Assembly: GCF_001613795.1 (NCBI RefSeq)
Contig: NZ_LPVZ01000013.1
Span: 1 to 64,000, forward strand
DNA from: Thalassospira sp. MCCC 1A01148
GTDB lineage: Bacteria; Pseudomonadota; Alphaproteobacteria; Rhodospirillales; Thalassospiraceae
DNA length: 64,000 nucleotides
Direction: 5' to 3'
Below the pieces are notes generated by a model. It saw only the letters and a program-made list of their open reading frames with translations, had not been told where the DNA came from and did no database searches. Position numbers and translations under genes: made by a program. Positions 9,035 to 17,554 of this stretch are shown piece after piece. Each line of letters starts with the position of its first letter. The stretch's first letter is position 1.

Positions 9035-9259
9035 GAGATCCTCGTCTGCTCAGTGTCATAATTGTGTTGATTGCAAACCATACATCTGTATGAGACAATT
9101 AGCATTACAGGTTTGAGCGTGCTTGAAAAGCACGATGCAATCACCAACTCTTTGTAGGTGTATGGAACAAACCAAGTTTTCGTTCGTTAAGGACCATAAT
9201 ATCACCATTATTGGTGTTAAAGTGTTATTCGAAGAACAACCTAAAGACAGGGGTAAGAC

Positions 9260-10159
9260 ATGCAGATTCGTCCGAAAATTCTTGTTGCTCTTGGGGGCGT
9301 TGCGCTTCTGAGTGCATGTAGCACAGTCGATAACGCTGGCACTGCTGTTCCATATGGCGGTAACCCGCTGACCTACAGCAGTTCGGTTTCTTCTGCGGTT
9401 TCCTCCGAAGCACCGACCACGGACTTCGGCATGGCACTTAAGGAAGAGTATCTCGCCTATGCGCAGCGTGAAGCTGATGAATGGTATGACTACTTTGATG
9501 CCGACTTCTTTGCGAAGAAAGCCGGTCGCGTGAGCGGTGATACCATTGTACTTCCGGAAGACCCGGCAAACTGGCGTTTTTCAGATGAAGAAATTGCCCA
9601 GAAGCGCGTCGTTCGTGACGAACTCCTGGCGCTTCTTGATGATGGCAAGCGCGAAGAAAAGCCGGCTGTCGCCGCTGTCGCGCAGGCCCGCTATGACTGC
9701 TGGGTCGAAGAAAGCGAAGAAGGCTGGCAGACCGAACTGATCAGCCAGTGCTGGAAAGACTTTGAAGCAGCAATGGCCGAACTTCGTGCGGTAGAGCCGG
9801 AGCCGATGGCGGCACCGGTTGCTGTTGTTGAGCCGCGTTTGTTCACCATCTTCTTCGATTTTGACAGCGCTGCGATCACCCCGGTTTCCGAGCGTGTTCT
9901 TGATGCTGCTGCAGAACAGTGGGCGTCCTCGATGGGCGATATCTCTGTTGTCGGTCACGCCGACGCAGCGGGTTCAGCCGCTTATAACCTGGGTCTGTCC
10001 GAACGCCGTGCATCAGCTGCGCTTAGTGAGCTGACCGAGCGTGGTATTAAACGTGACATGGTCGAAACCGACGCCGTTGGTGAAGGCGATCTTCTGATCC
10101 CGACTCCGGATGGTGTTCGTGAGCCGCGTAACCGTCGTGTGACGATCTCGGTCGACTAA
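9260..10159 (+). CDS. OmpA-family lipoprotein
   Basis: Outer-membrane lipoprotein of 299 aa. The signal ends in the lipobox LLSAC (Cys20). The middle region (about 60-180) is acidic, with no recognised fold. Residues about 185-299 form an OmpA/MotB peptidoglycan-binding domain, with FFDFDSAAITP, VVGHADAAGSAAYNLGLSERRA and the terminal EPRNRRVTISVD. It probably tethers the outer membrane to the cell wall. AGGGGT precedes the ATG by 7-8 nt. It is monocistronic with a strong terminator. Confidence 0.93.
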   Translation: MQIRPKILVALGGVALLSACSTVDNAGTAVPYGGNPLTYSSSVSSAVSSEAPTTDFGMALKEEYLAYAQREADEWYDYFDADFFAKKAGRVSGDTIVLPEDPANWRFSDEEIAQKRVVRDELLALLDDGKREEKPAVAAVAQARYDCWVEESEEGWQTELISQCWKDFEAAMAELRAVEPEPMAAPVAVVEPRLFTIFFDFDSAAITPVSERVLDAAAEQWASSMGDISVVGHADAAGSAAYNLGLSERRASAALSELTERGIKRDMVETDAVGEGDLLIPTPDGVREPRNRRVTISVD

Positions 10160-10184
10160 TCACCGACATTTACCAAATCTTTGG

Positions 10185-10218
10185 CAACGAGGTGGCATTA
10201 TGCCACCTCGTTGTTTTT
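10185..10218 (+). terminator. Rho-independent terminator of the OmpA lipoprotein gene
   Basis: A perfect 13-bp stem starting CAACGAGGTGGCA with loop TTA, followed by TTTTT. It begins 25 nt after the stop codon. Confidence 0.92.
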
Positions 10219-10329
10219 ATATGTGCTTTTGACCATGCCGCGATTTTTCGCGGAAACAGGTGTTGAATTTGGGATTAATGTGAATAATCTCTGGATTGTA
10301 TTCCTGATTTAAGTGAGAGGCGGGGACAT

Positions 10330-10983
10330 ATGCTAAGGGCCATCAAGTCGGTCTTTTCGAAGCGCTCGGGGGGCGTTTCTCTTGCAGTTGCGACACTGGC
10401 GGTCATGACCACCGCCGTTTTGTCCGCAGCCCGTGCGGCGGACAAAACACCCATTGTTCCGTTCGAACGTTATTACGCCGACTTGCGCGGTGATGGAAAA
10501 ACCCTGCGCTTTAATGCGTTTTCGGGCGAAATTCCGGGTAAACGAATCAAGGAACTTCTGCGGTCCGGTCAGGTGATCGGGGATCGTATTCTGCTGGCAG
10601 AGGATGTCGCAGTGTATTTCCCGGATGGCTATATCGTTCAGTCGCAGACCCATTTCTCAAAATATGTGCCCAAGCGCGGTGTGAAACCAAGTGCGGTGTC
10701 TGGCCGCAGCGACTTGGTGGAAAATCCACGCTATGTACTGGTCGAGCGTTTCGACACCATTCTGGGTCATGAATGCGCACGCACCGAATATGCAAACGGG
10801 TTTGCCGCTCTTCGCCTTAAATCAGACGGTGTGATGTCGCTTGTTCTTGAAACGGCGGGTCATTTTGACTCGATTGTTGGCGAACAGACAAAGGCGTATG
10901 CCGTGACCAGCGCCGTGCAGCCGGTCTTTATCGGCAATCAGGGGCTTGTTCCGGATCTGATGTCGCAGTGCCGACGCGGCTAA
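10330..10983 (+). CDS. Predicted periplasmic protein, unknown function
   Basis: A 217-aa protein with a classical signal peptide: basic n-region, hydrophobic core LAVATLAVMTTAVLSA, and a cleavage site near ARAAD (about residue 37). The mature part begins PIVPFERYYADLRGDGKTLRFNAFSGE and then seems beta-rich, with two Cys (in GHECARTEY and MSQCRRG) that could form a disulfide. I do not recognise the family. It has its own terminator and no operon partner. Confidence 0.75.
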   Translation: MLRAIKSVFSKRSGGVSLAVATLAVMTTAVLSAARAADKTPIVPFERYYADLRGDGKTLRFNAFSGEIPGKRIKELLRSGQVIGDRILLAEDVAVYFPDGYIVQSQTHFSKYVPKRGVKPSAVSGRSDLVENPRYVLVERFDTILGHECARTEYANGFAALRLKSDGVMSLVLETAGHFDSIVGEQTKAYAVTSAVQPVFIGNQGLVPDLMSQCRRG

Positions 10984-11010
10984 AACCGCTACGGCAGCGC
11001 AAAAAGAACA

Positions 11011-11038
11011 AAAGCACCGGGCATCCGGTGCTTTTTTT
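11011..11038 (+). terminator. Rho-independent terminator
   Basis: AAAGCACCGG, loop GCAT, then its complement and seven T. It serves the periplasmic protein gene ending at 10983. The A-rich left flank could let it also serve the convergent CoA-binding protein gene. Confidence 0.9.
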
Positions 11039-11065
11039 ATGAGATGACGCTGATGACGCTGAAGC

Positions 11066-11488
11066 TTACGACAGGCGAGGTAGTTCGATAGCGGGGCAGC
11101 GATCCATCACCGCGACCATGCCATTGGCCTTGGCCTTTGCGAAAGCGTCGGGATTAATGACCCCAAGCTGCATCCAGACAGATTTGGCGCCAATGGCAAT
11201 CGCATCATCGACAACCCCGGCCGCGTCGTTGCTGTTGCGGAAAACATCAACCATATCAACAGGTCCGGTTATATCAGACAGTTGTGCCACAACGGTCTGA
11301 CCATGAATGGTGCCGCCCGCCTGACCTGGATTGACCGGGATGACCTTGTAGCCATGATCAAGCAGGAACTTCATCACACGGTTTGACGGGCGTTCGGGTT
11401 TTGGGCTGGCACCGACAAGGGCGATTGTCCTGGTCGTGTCGAGCAGGTCCTTGATTTCCGCATCGGTAGGATTTGTAAATTCGGCCAT
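11066..11488 (-). CDS. CoA-binding domain protein (YccU type)
   Basis: A single Rossmann-like CoA-binding domain of 140 aa, related to the N-terminal domain of succinyl-CoA synthetase alpha and to E. coli YccU. Diagnostic features are TIALVGASPKPERPSNRVMK, VIPVNPGQAGG, and the C-terminal WMQLGVINPDAFAKA and MDRCPAIEL. It has no catalytic domain of its own; function in the family is unknown. It is monocistronic and convergent with the preceding gene. Confidence 0.88.
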   Translation of the reverse strand: MAEFTNPTDAEIKDLLDTTRTIALVGASPKPERPSNRVMKFLLDHGYKVIPVNPGQAGGTIHGQTVVAQLSDITGPVDMVDVFRNSNDAAGVVDDAIAIGAKSVWMQLGVINPDAFAKAKANGMVAVMDRCPAIELPRLS

Positions 11489-11701
11489 TCGGTTTCATCC
11501 GCTTTTGGTGGTCACTGCATATGATAGTTATATGGTCCGGGCCATGTCGCAACTTTGATATGCGTCATCGGACCTGTTAGGGCGCTGGTTTCTGATGCTG
11601 AGCCCTTTCTACTCGCGGAAAGTTGATGGCAATTTAGGTGACGGTTGCTTGCAGATGCGCTTTGACTTGGGGATTGATAAAATCTGACAGGTTCGCTTCG
11701 A

Positions 11702-12583
11702 ATGTATCCATGGCTTGATCCTTCCGGACGATTTTCAGTTTTCAAACTGGCGGTTTTCATCGCGCTTCTGGTGCCGGGCATTGTGTTGTTGTGGCCGGTG
11801 ATTGCCGAGGGCGGGGCAACCATCCCGGTCAAGGAAGCCATTCTTGAAAGCGGTGAATGGACCATCCGGATTTTGCTGATCACGCTTTTGGTCACACCGC
11901 TTCGCCGGATAACGCGGTTTTCAAAACTGGTACAGGTGCGTCGTCAAATCGGGGTGGCGGCGTTTTGCTATGTCATGGTGCATTTTGCGCTGTATGCGAT
12001 CAGTCAGAATCTTGATCCGGTCCGGATCGCAAGCGAGATCGCATTGCGGATTTATCTGACGATCGGTTTTGTTGCAGTTGTCGGGCTTGCTGTATTGACC
12101 GCGACCTCGACCAAATCAGCAATGCGCAAATTGGGCGCGAAATGGGGGCGTCTGCACAAGCTGGTCTATCCGATTGCCGTCCTTGGCGTGGTGCATTTCT
12201 TTTTGCAGTCAAAAGTCGACGTCAGTGAAGCGACGCTGATGGCGGGACTGTTTGTCGGTTTGATGCTGTATCGTTTTGCCCATTGGCGTGGCTGGTCGCT
12301 TCGATCTGCGGTGACGTTGTCAGTTGTTGCTGTGGTGGCCGGGGCGGTCACGGTCGGAATTGAGTATGCATGGTATGCGCTTGCGACCGGCATTCCGGCC
12401 GAACGGGTGGTGGCGGCCAATCTTGAATGGATGTGGCCGCTGCGTCCGGCATGGAACGTGTTTCTGGCAGGGATGTTCATGGTCGTGATCCTGCCGTTTG
12501 GCAAGGACGGCACGATGCGTGTGTTCTTCGCCAATCTGATGGCTGTAAGACGCCTTAGGCCGCAGCACTCGCGCGGCGGGTAA
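11702..12583 (+). CDS. msrQ: MsrQ/YedZ-type heme-binding membrane protein
   Basis: Membrane b-type cytochrome of the ferric reductase-like superfamily. It passes electrons to MsrP, the periplasmic methionine sulfoxide reductase. The family core is visible: TPLRRITRF, RRQIGVAAFCYVMVHFALY, and GRLHKLVYPIAVLGVVHFFLQ with heme-ligand His residues. The protein has 293 aa against about 210 in E. coli; the extra C-terminal part adds about two membrane helices, as in some alphaproteobacterial members. No msrP is in the window. The ribosome site is weak (ACAGG). Its 3' end overlaps the convergent LysE-type gene by 29 nt. Confidence 0.85.
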   Translation: MYPWLDPSGRFSVFKLAVFIALLVPGIVLLWPVIAEGGATIPVKEAILESGEWTIRILLITLLVTPLRRITRFSKLVQVRRQIGVAAFCYVMVHFALYAISQNLDPVRIASEIALRIYLTIGFVAVVGLAVLTATSTKSAMRKLGAKWGRLHKLVYPIAVLGVVHFFLQSKVDVSEATLMAGLFVGLMLYRFAHWRGWSLRSAVTLSVVAVVAGAVTVGIEYAWYALATGIPAERVVAANLEWMWPLRPAWNVFLAGMFMVVILPFGKDGTMRVFFANLMAVRRLRPQHSRGG

Positions 12584-13190
12584 GGGCGGTTAGCAAGCCA
12601 GCGCCGATCATCACCCCACCACCAATACGGGTCAGGCGACGCAATGCGGCTGGATGGCGGAACCGTTCACGCAAAGCACTGGCCATAATTGCCCAGATCG
12701 CCACATTGATTGCTGCCAGAATGACAAAGGTTGCCGTCATGATGATGAACTGCGGCAAAAGCGGGTCGCTGGCAGTGACGAACTGCGGCACAAAGGCGAT
12801 GAAGAATACGATGCCCTTGGGATTAAGCGCAGTGACGACATAGGCCTGCAGGAACATGCGCGACGGACGGTTGCGCTTGGCATCGGGATTGTCGTGCAGG
12901 GCTTCGGGTTTCTCGCGCCACATCTTGATCCCGAGATAGATCAGATAAGCCGCTCCAACGAGTTTCAGAACCGTAAACGCCTCTGCCGAGGCGGCAAGCA
13001 GCGCCCCGGCACCGGCCAGCGAGATCGTCATTGCTGTAAGATCGCCCAGGGCGACGCCCGGGACAGTCGCCCACGCGGTTTGTTTGCCCTTGCCCAAGGC
13101 ATAGCTGACGACAAGCATGATGGTCGGGCCGGGAATGGCCAAAACAATGGCGCAAGCAAAAGCGAAGGCAAGCCAGATTTCAAACGACAT
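12555..13190 (-). CDS. LysE/RhtB-family amino-acid exporter
   Basis: A 211-aa inner-membrane protein with six predicted helices. Family hallmarks are the N-terminal AIPGPTIMLVVSYALGKGKQ, GVALGDLTAM, LIYLGIKMWR and ALNPKGIVFFIAFVPQF. Members export amino acids such as lysine, homoserine or threonine; the substrate here cannot be read from sequence. It overlaps the msrQ 3' end tail to tail. Confidence 0.93.
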   Translation of the reverse strand: MSFEIWLAFAFACAIVLAIPGPTIMLVVSYALGKGKQTAWATVPGVALGDLTAMTISLAGAGALLAASAEAFTVLKLVGAAYLIYLGIKMWREKPEALHDNPDAKRNRPSRMFLQAYVVTALNPKGIVFFIAFVPQFVTASDPLLPQFIIMTATFVILAAINVAIWAIMASALRERFRHPAALRRLTRIGGGVMIGAGLLTALTRRASAAA

Positions 13191-13287
13191 GGGACGATCT
13201 CCAAGCTGAGGTATCTTTGATTAGAATGCCTGATCGCGGATCAAATGCAAATGCGGTCATGCATTCTCAGGCGCGGTTTGGGGCAGG

Positions 13288-14082
13288 TTATTCGTGACGC
13301 CAGCTTGGATGGCGCTTTTCAACAAAAGCACCGATCCCTTCGCGGGCATCGTGCTTTTGCATGTTCGCTGTCATCACATCGGATGCATAGGAATAGGCCT
13401 GCGAAAGCGGCATTTCGATCTGTTTGTAGAAGGCCTGTTTGCCAAGTCGCACGGTCATGCCCGATCGGGCGGCGATTCCGGTGGCCAGTTCATTGGTCCG
13501 TGTTTCAAGATCATCATCTTCGACGACATCAGACACCAGCCCCATGGAAAAGGCTGTTTCGGCATTGATCGGGTCGCCGGTCAAAAGCATGCGCATGGCG
13601 TGTTTGCGCGCGATATTGCGGCTAAGTGCAACCATCGGCGTGGAGCAGAACAGGCCGATATTCACACCGGGCGTCGCGAACCTGGCTGTGCTTGCGGCAA
13701 CCGCCAAATCGCAACTGGCGACCAGCTGGCAGCCGGCAGCGGTTGCCATGCCGCGCACCCGCGCGATGACGGGTTGCGGCAGGCTGACAATTGTCATCAT
13801 CAATTCGCTGCACTGGTTGAACAGGCTGGCATGTTGATCGCATTCGGTGATGCCGCGCATTTCCTTAAGATCGTGGCCAGCACAAAAAACCGGGCCTTCT
13901 GCCGCAAGAATGACACATCGGATATCGGTTTCATTGGCGATCTGTTCAAACGCTTTCTGAAGGGCAGTCATCATCGCGCCTGACAAGGCATTGCGACGTG
14001 ACGGGTTGTTCATGGTGATCGTGACAAACCCATCATGGTCTGTGCTGGCGACAAGCGGCATATCGGTTGCGGTATCAGGCAT
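13288..14082 (-). CDS. Enoyl-CoA hydratase/isomerase-family protein lacking catalytic Glu
   Basis: Crotonase-fold protein of 264 aa. It keeps the CoA-binding and oxyanion elements (FCAGHDLKEM and ATAAGCQLVASCDLAVA). The two glutamates of classical enoyl-CoA hydratase are replaced: Gln119 in GCQL and Gly139 in TPGVNIGLF. It resembles the ECHDC3-like subgroup, so hydration of enoyl-CoA is doubtful; another CoA-ester reaction or a binding role is possible. It is monocistronic and divergent from the next gene across an inverted repeat. Confidence 0.85.
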   Translation of the reverse strand: MPDTATDMPLVASTDHDGFVTITMNNPSRRNALSGAMMTALQKAFEQIANETDIRCVILAAEGPVFCAGHDLKEMRGITECDQHASLFNQCSELMMTIVSLPQPVIARVRGMATAAGCQLVASCDLAVAASTARFATPGVNIGLFCSTPMVALSRNIARKHAMRMLLTGDPINAETAFSMGLVSDVVEDDDLETRTNELATGIAARSGMTVRLGKQAFYKQIEMPLSQAYSYASDVMTANMQKHDAREGIGAFVEKRHPSWRHE

Positions 14083-14141
14083 CGTGTTTCTCCCGGCGAA
14101 ACGTATGAACGTGATGTTTTTTTTTGATTTTTAAATTACGG

Positions 14142-14173
14142 TAACCCGTAGTAGAATTGCACGTAACGGGTTA
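14142..14173. promoter_or_regulatory. Inverted repeat, possible operator
   Basis: TAACCCGT at 14142-14149 and its exact complement ACGGGTTA at 14166-14173 are separated by 16 nt. The repeat lies between the divergent crotonase-fold gene and the membrane-anchored protein gene. Spacing and position suit a dimeric repressor site. No regulator is adjacent. Confidence 0.4.
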
Positions 14174-14252
14174 AAAATAAAACCCTGGAGATGAGCCGAA
14201 TTTTCTAGTGTCTGTGCGCGATAGATAAAATTCATTCGGCAAGTGGTTGTGG

Positions 14253-15215
14253 ATGAGCGAAGACTTACCGCGTCGGCGCGGACGTGCGCCGGGTCGTTTT
14301 GTACCGACCCGCAAAGTCCGGGAAGCCGTCAGAGTGACAAAGCCTGTGCGTGAAACGCCCATCAAGCGTTTTGACCGCAAGGACATGATGGAACGCGATC
14401 TTGAAAAGTATCGCGCAGAGGCACGTGCGCGACTTTTAAGGAACGGCTTTGATATCCCGGCCTTTCTGATGCCCAAACCCAAAGTTGAGCCAGACGAAGA
14501 AGAGGGCGATGATATCCCCGATCCAGTGATCGAGGATGATTTGAACCCGCCGGCTTTGTCAGGACCGAAACCGACGCTTTTGGTCAGCAGTGCGGCACTT
14601 GCGGATGCCAAGACCGAGCGAGTTTTGGAAGCCAAAACCAAACCGCGTCGCCATGTCTACGTTCAGAACAAGACGAGCGGGCTGGTATCGATGTTCTTGC
14701 CGCACGATGCCCGGCAGACCATGACGTCGTCCAACCCGTCTGGCATTGCCCAAACGACCCGTCAGGACCCTGCGGCCCATGCCGCTGCCCAGCAAGCCGC
14801 CATTGCCGAGGAGCGGAGTGCATATGACGAGTATATCGAAAGCCTGAATGGCGGGAAAACGCTGCTGGATCGCGCACGCGAGCGAGATGATGGCGCGGGC
14901 AGTGGCGGCCAGGGTGATATTACAGGCCGGGTGGATGACCTTAAGGAAGCCGAAGTTCGCCAGTCACGCATCAACCTGCCTGACAGTGAGTCGAACTGGG
15001 CGATGCAAGAAGACCTTGATGCCAAGCGCCGCGCGATTTTGCAAAAGCAGGAAAAGTCGAAGGGGCGGGCACCCAGGGGACGCAAACAGTCCGGAGAACC
15101 ACTGAGCTGGAACAAGATGATTGCTCGGTTGGCAGCCTATATGATTGCGGCTGTGGCTGTTGGGTATGTACTGGTTCTGACAGTTAACGAGTTCTCGGCA
15201 ATTATCGGCAGATAA
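14253..15215 (+). CDS. Tail-anchored hypothetical protein
   Basis: A 320-aa protein that I do not recognise. The N-terminal 60 residues are strongly basic (RRRGRAPGRFVPTRKVREAV). The middle is acidic and low complexity (PDEEEGDDIPDP) with a helical segment about 180-270. The only membrane helix is at the extreme C-terminus (RLAAYMIAAVAVGYVLVLTV), leaving almost nothing outside. I chose the ATG at 14253 over a TTG at 14247. The ribosome site is weak. The topology, a cytosolic body on a C-terminal anchor, is shared with the next gene. Confidence 0.65.
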   Translation: MSEDLPRRRGRAPGRFVPTRKVREAVRVTKPVRETPIKRFDRKDMMERDLEKYRAEARARLLRNGFDIPAFLMPKPKVEPDEEEGDDIPDPVIEDDLNPPALSGPKPTLLVSSAALADAKTERVLEAKTKPRRHVYVQNKTSGLVSMFLPHDARQTMTSSNPSGIAQTTRQDPAAHAAAQQAAIAEERSAYDEYIESLNGGKTLLDRARERDDGAGSGGQGDITGRVDDLKEAEVRQSRINLPDSESNWAMQEDLDAKRRAILQKQEKSKGRAPRGRKQSGEPLSWNKMIARLAAYMIAAVAVGYVLVLTVNEFSAIIGR

Positions 15216-15470
15216 CACAGTTACCAAACTATTGCCGAATGATTGCCTTAATCCCCATATACCAGACAGGTAATTAATGACGTGATGCCCAAGACATTTT
15301 GGTCGGGCATTGCCAAACAGAAAAGGCGAAGGTTCGGGGGAACGCAGAGCGACATAATCCGAGGCGGGGGCACCGCGATCATGGCATGACGTAACAAGTG
15401 CCGGGATCAAGGTGGGGAAATGAGAGTTCACCCTTGTTGCAGGAGCCAGCGAATGACGCTGTGAAGTCAC

Positions 15471-15758
15471 ATGATGTATGACGAAACCGGTCAGGAAGAC
15501 CGCCAGCCTGTTTATTTGCCCGAGAACCGACATCACTGGGCATCCAATAACGAAGTACCCAAGCCGCTGCATGATCTTTCGCGCGGTCCCGTCCGTGCAC
15601 GGTTCAAGCGCAAAACCGATAATGCACAGGGCATGTCCATGAGTGAATGGATGACGCAAAACCTGCCCGGGATCGGGGCAACGGCGATTGTCGCGATTGT
15701 CATTCTGTGTGTGGTGGTGGCGATTTATACCGATGTAGTGGGGATTTTGACCCGCTAG
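15471..15758 (+). CDS. Small single-pass membrane protein
   Basis: A 95-aa protein of unknown function. The N-terminal 55 residues are hydrophilic and basic near the membrane (RGPVRARFKRKT). They are followed by one C-terminal helix (IGATAIVAIVILCVVVAIY) and a short end. It repeats the tail-anchored layout of the gene at 14253-15215, 255 nt upstream. Confidence 0.55.
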   Translation: MMYDETGQEDRQPVYLPENRHHWASNNEVPKPLHDLSRGPVRARFKRKTDNAQGMSMSEWMTQNLPGIGATAIVAIVILCVVVAIYTDVVGILTR

Positions 15759-15804
15759 ATGTTGCGCTAATGCGGCAAAGAAGCATGTTTGGTGGCGCAA
15801 ATTA

Positions 15805-15822
15805 TTGACGTTAACGTAAACG
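15805..15822. promoter_or_regulatory. LiuR-like MerR-family operator candidate
   Basis: TTGACGTTAACGTAAACG, followed by TTATGTCA, lies 73 nt before the thioesterase start. In reverse it closely fits the TTTACGTnnACGTCAA-type palindrome that I associate with LiuR-like MerR regulators of branched-chain acyl-CoA breakdown. That match is from memory. The regulator is not in the window. Confidence 0.4.
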
Positions 15823-15894
15823 TTATGTCAGGCTGTCTTCCGGTAATAAAATGACTGTACCAGAATCAGTCATAACGGGGAGACCAACCAAGTC

Positions 15895-16335
15895 ATGAAC
15901 AGTTCCGAAACCCGAACCGGGGTAACGCCGGCCGACTTTGACGCCATCATGCGCCAAAAGGTACCGTTTGTCGGCGATATGGGGGTGGTAACAGAAAGCC
16001 TGTCTGAAGACACGGCCATTCTGCGTTTGCCATTTAACGAACGTTACTTGCGCCCGGGCAATGTGGTAACAGGGCCTGCCATCTTTGCATTGGCCGACAT
16101 TGCGCTTTATGCGGTTGCTTGGCTTGTGGTTCCCAAGGCTGATCTGGCGGTAACGACAGAAGCCACGGTTCACTTCCTGTCAGGCGCGAAGCCGGGGGAT
16201 TTGATCGCAGAGGCCAAAATCCTCAAGGCTGGCAGGCGGCTTTTGATTGCAGAATGTCATATTCGATCCGCAGTTGATGACAGTTTGTGCGCCCATGTCA
16301 TCGGGACATATGCCATGCCACCGGCCGAAAAATAA
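15895..16335 (+). CDS. PaaI-type hotdog thioesterase
   Basis: A 146-aa hotdog-fold protein of the PaaI family, which hydrolyses acyl- or aryl-CoA esters. The central helix region reads LRPGNVVTGPAIFALADIALY, where the Asp in ADIA sits near the usual catalytic acidic residue. VTTEATVHFLSGAKPGDLIAEA is the typical following strand pair. GGGGAGA precedes the ATG by about 12 nt. The upstream LiuR-like site suggests a link to acyl-CoA catabolism. Confidence 0.88.
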   Translation: MNSSETRTGVTPADFDAIMRQKVPFVGDMGVVTESLSEDTAILRLPFNERYLRPGNVVTGPAIFALADIALYAVAWLVVPKADLAVTTEATVHFLSGAKPGDLIAEAKILKAGRRLLIAECHIRSAVDDSLCAHVIGTYAMPPAEK

Positions 16336-16401
16336 TGCAATTATGTGTGGTAAAATAATACCGCGCATCATAAAGCATTGATTTGAAACGAAATATTCCT
16401 G

Positions 16402-16429
16402 TTGTTTTCCTGTTGAATGCTGGCATAAT
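16402..16429 (+). promoter_or_regulatory. Probable promoter of rplM-rpsI
   Basis: TTGTTT (16402-16407) and CATAAT (16424-16429) with a 16-nt spacer lie about 60 nt before the rplM start. Confidence 0.5.
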
Positions 16430-16444
16430 GCGCCGACTTTCAAC

Positions 16445-16460
16445 GAGGGAACAATCCCTC
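16445..16460 (+). promoter_or_regulatory. 5' UTR hairpin before rplM
   Basis: GAGGGA, loop ACAA, TCCCTC forms a 6-bp hairpin about 30 nt before the rplM ATG, within the transcript expected from the promoter. In E. coli L13 represses its own operon through the mRNA leader, so a similar role here is plausible but unproven. Confidence 0.4.
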
Positions 16461-16490
16461 CGTGGAACCCAGTTTTCGAGTATAGAAATA

Positions 16491-16958
16491 ATGAAAACCT
16501 TCACTGCGACACCGAGCGACATCGAGCGCAAATGGTTCGTGGTCGACGCAGAAGACGTCGTCCTTGGCCGCCTTGCAGCCGTTGTTGCCAACCGTCTTCG
16601 TGGTAAACACAAAGCGATGTTTACCCCGCACATGGATTGTGGCGATCACATCGTCATCGTCAATGCCGAAAAAGTCAAACTTACTGGCCGTAAACTTCAG
16701 AACAAGAAGTTCTACTGGCACACCGGTTATCCGGGCGGCATCAAAGAACGCACCATGGACAAGCTCCTGAACGGTGAGCACCCGGAACGCGTTATCATCA
16801 AAGCTGTTGAGCGTATGATGACCCGTGGCCCGCTGCGCAGCCAGGTTCTTTCCAAACTGCACGTCTATGCTGGTACCGAGCATCCGCACGAAGCTCAGAA
16901 GCCGGAAGTCCTCGACGTAGCGGCTATGAACGAAAAGAACAAGCGGAGTGCTAAATAA
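16491..16958 (+). CDS. rplM: 50S ribosomal protein L13
   Basis: Large-subunit protein that binds 23S rRNA early in assembly. It has 155 aa, near the family's usual 142-150. Diagnostic segments are [46 protein letters not shown], and [21 protein letters not shown] chose the ATG at 16491, because the upstream in-frame residues from 16383 do not belong to the family. It overlaps rpsI by one base (TAATG), so the pair is translationally coupled. Confidence 0.98.
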   Translation: MKTFTATPSDIERKWFVVDAEDVVLGRLAAVVANRLRGKHKAMFTPHMDCGDHIVIVNAEKVKLTGRKLQNKKFYWHTGYPGGIKERTMDKLLNGEHPERVIIKAVERMMTRGPLRSQVLSKLHVYAGTEHPHEAQKPEVLDVAAMNEKNKRSAK

Positions 16959-17446
16959 TGGCCGACACCAAAACTCTTGAAGATCTCAAGGATCTGGCAC
17001 AGGGCGGCGAAGTTGCTGCAGCTGCAGAAGGCACCCTGCCGGAGCCGAAGATCGACGCACAGGGCCGTTCCTATGCAACCGGCCGTCGTAAGAACGCAAT
17101 TGCACGTGTCTGGATCAAACCGGGCTCGGGTAAAGTCACCGTCAATGGCCGCGAATTCGAAGAGTACTTCGCACGTCCGGTTCTGCGCATGGTGATCAAC
17201 CAGCCGTTCGGCGCAACCGATCGCAAAGATCAGTTCGACGTTGTCTGCACCGTAACCGGTGGCGGTCTTTCCGGTCAGGCCGGTGCCGTTCGTCACGGTA
17301 TCTCCCGTGCGCTGACCATGTTCGAGCCGGCACTGCGTCCGTCACTCAAAGCTGGTGGGTTCCTCACCCGTGACTCGCGTGCTGTTGAACGTAAAAAATA
17401 CGGTCGCGCCAAAGCTCGTCGTAGCTTCCAGTTCTCGAAACGTTAA
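16958..17446 (+). CDS. rpsI: 30S ribosomal protein S9
   Basis: Small-subunit protein whose C-terminal tail reaches the P-site tRNA. The conserved body starts near residue 38 with [14 protein letters not shown]. It includes [19 protein letters not shown] and ends [13 protein letters not shown], with the basic tail and terminal Lys-Arg typical of the family. At 162 aa it exceeds E. coli (130) by an acidic N-terminal extension, as in other alphaproteobacteria. Its start overlaps the rplM stop. Confidence 0.98.
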   Translation: MADTKTLEDLKDLAQGGEVAAAAEGTLPEPKIDAQGRSYATGRRKNAIARVWIKPGSGKVTVNGREFEEYFARPVLRMVINQPFGATDRKDQFDVVCTVTGGGLSGQAGAVRHGISRALTMFEPALRPSLKAGGFLTRDSRAVERKKYGRAKARRSFQFSKR

Positions 17447-17482
17447 GTCGTTTTCGGGCACACGGCTCGCGATACTGTTTGG

Positions 17483-17516
17483 AAAAGCGTCACCTTCGGG
17501 TGGCGCTTTTTCTTTT
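17483..17516 (+). terminator. Terminator of rplM-rpsI
   Basis: AAAAGCGTCACC, tetraloop TTCG, then its complement with one G-T pair and a T-rich run. It starts 37 nt after rpsI. Confidence 0.9.
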
Positions 17517-17554
17517 TGCGGTTTTGCTATCGGGCCTAGATTTGCATTTCAGAT

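Noticed and set aside
14964-15800. 278-codon minus-strand frame across two membrane-anchored protein genes
   Set aside because: It covers two better-supported + strand genes and their gap; composition is shadow-like.
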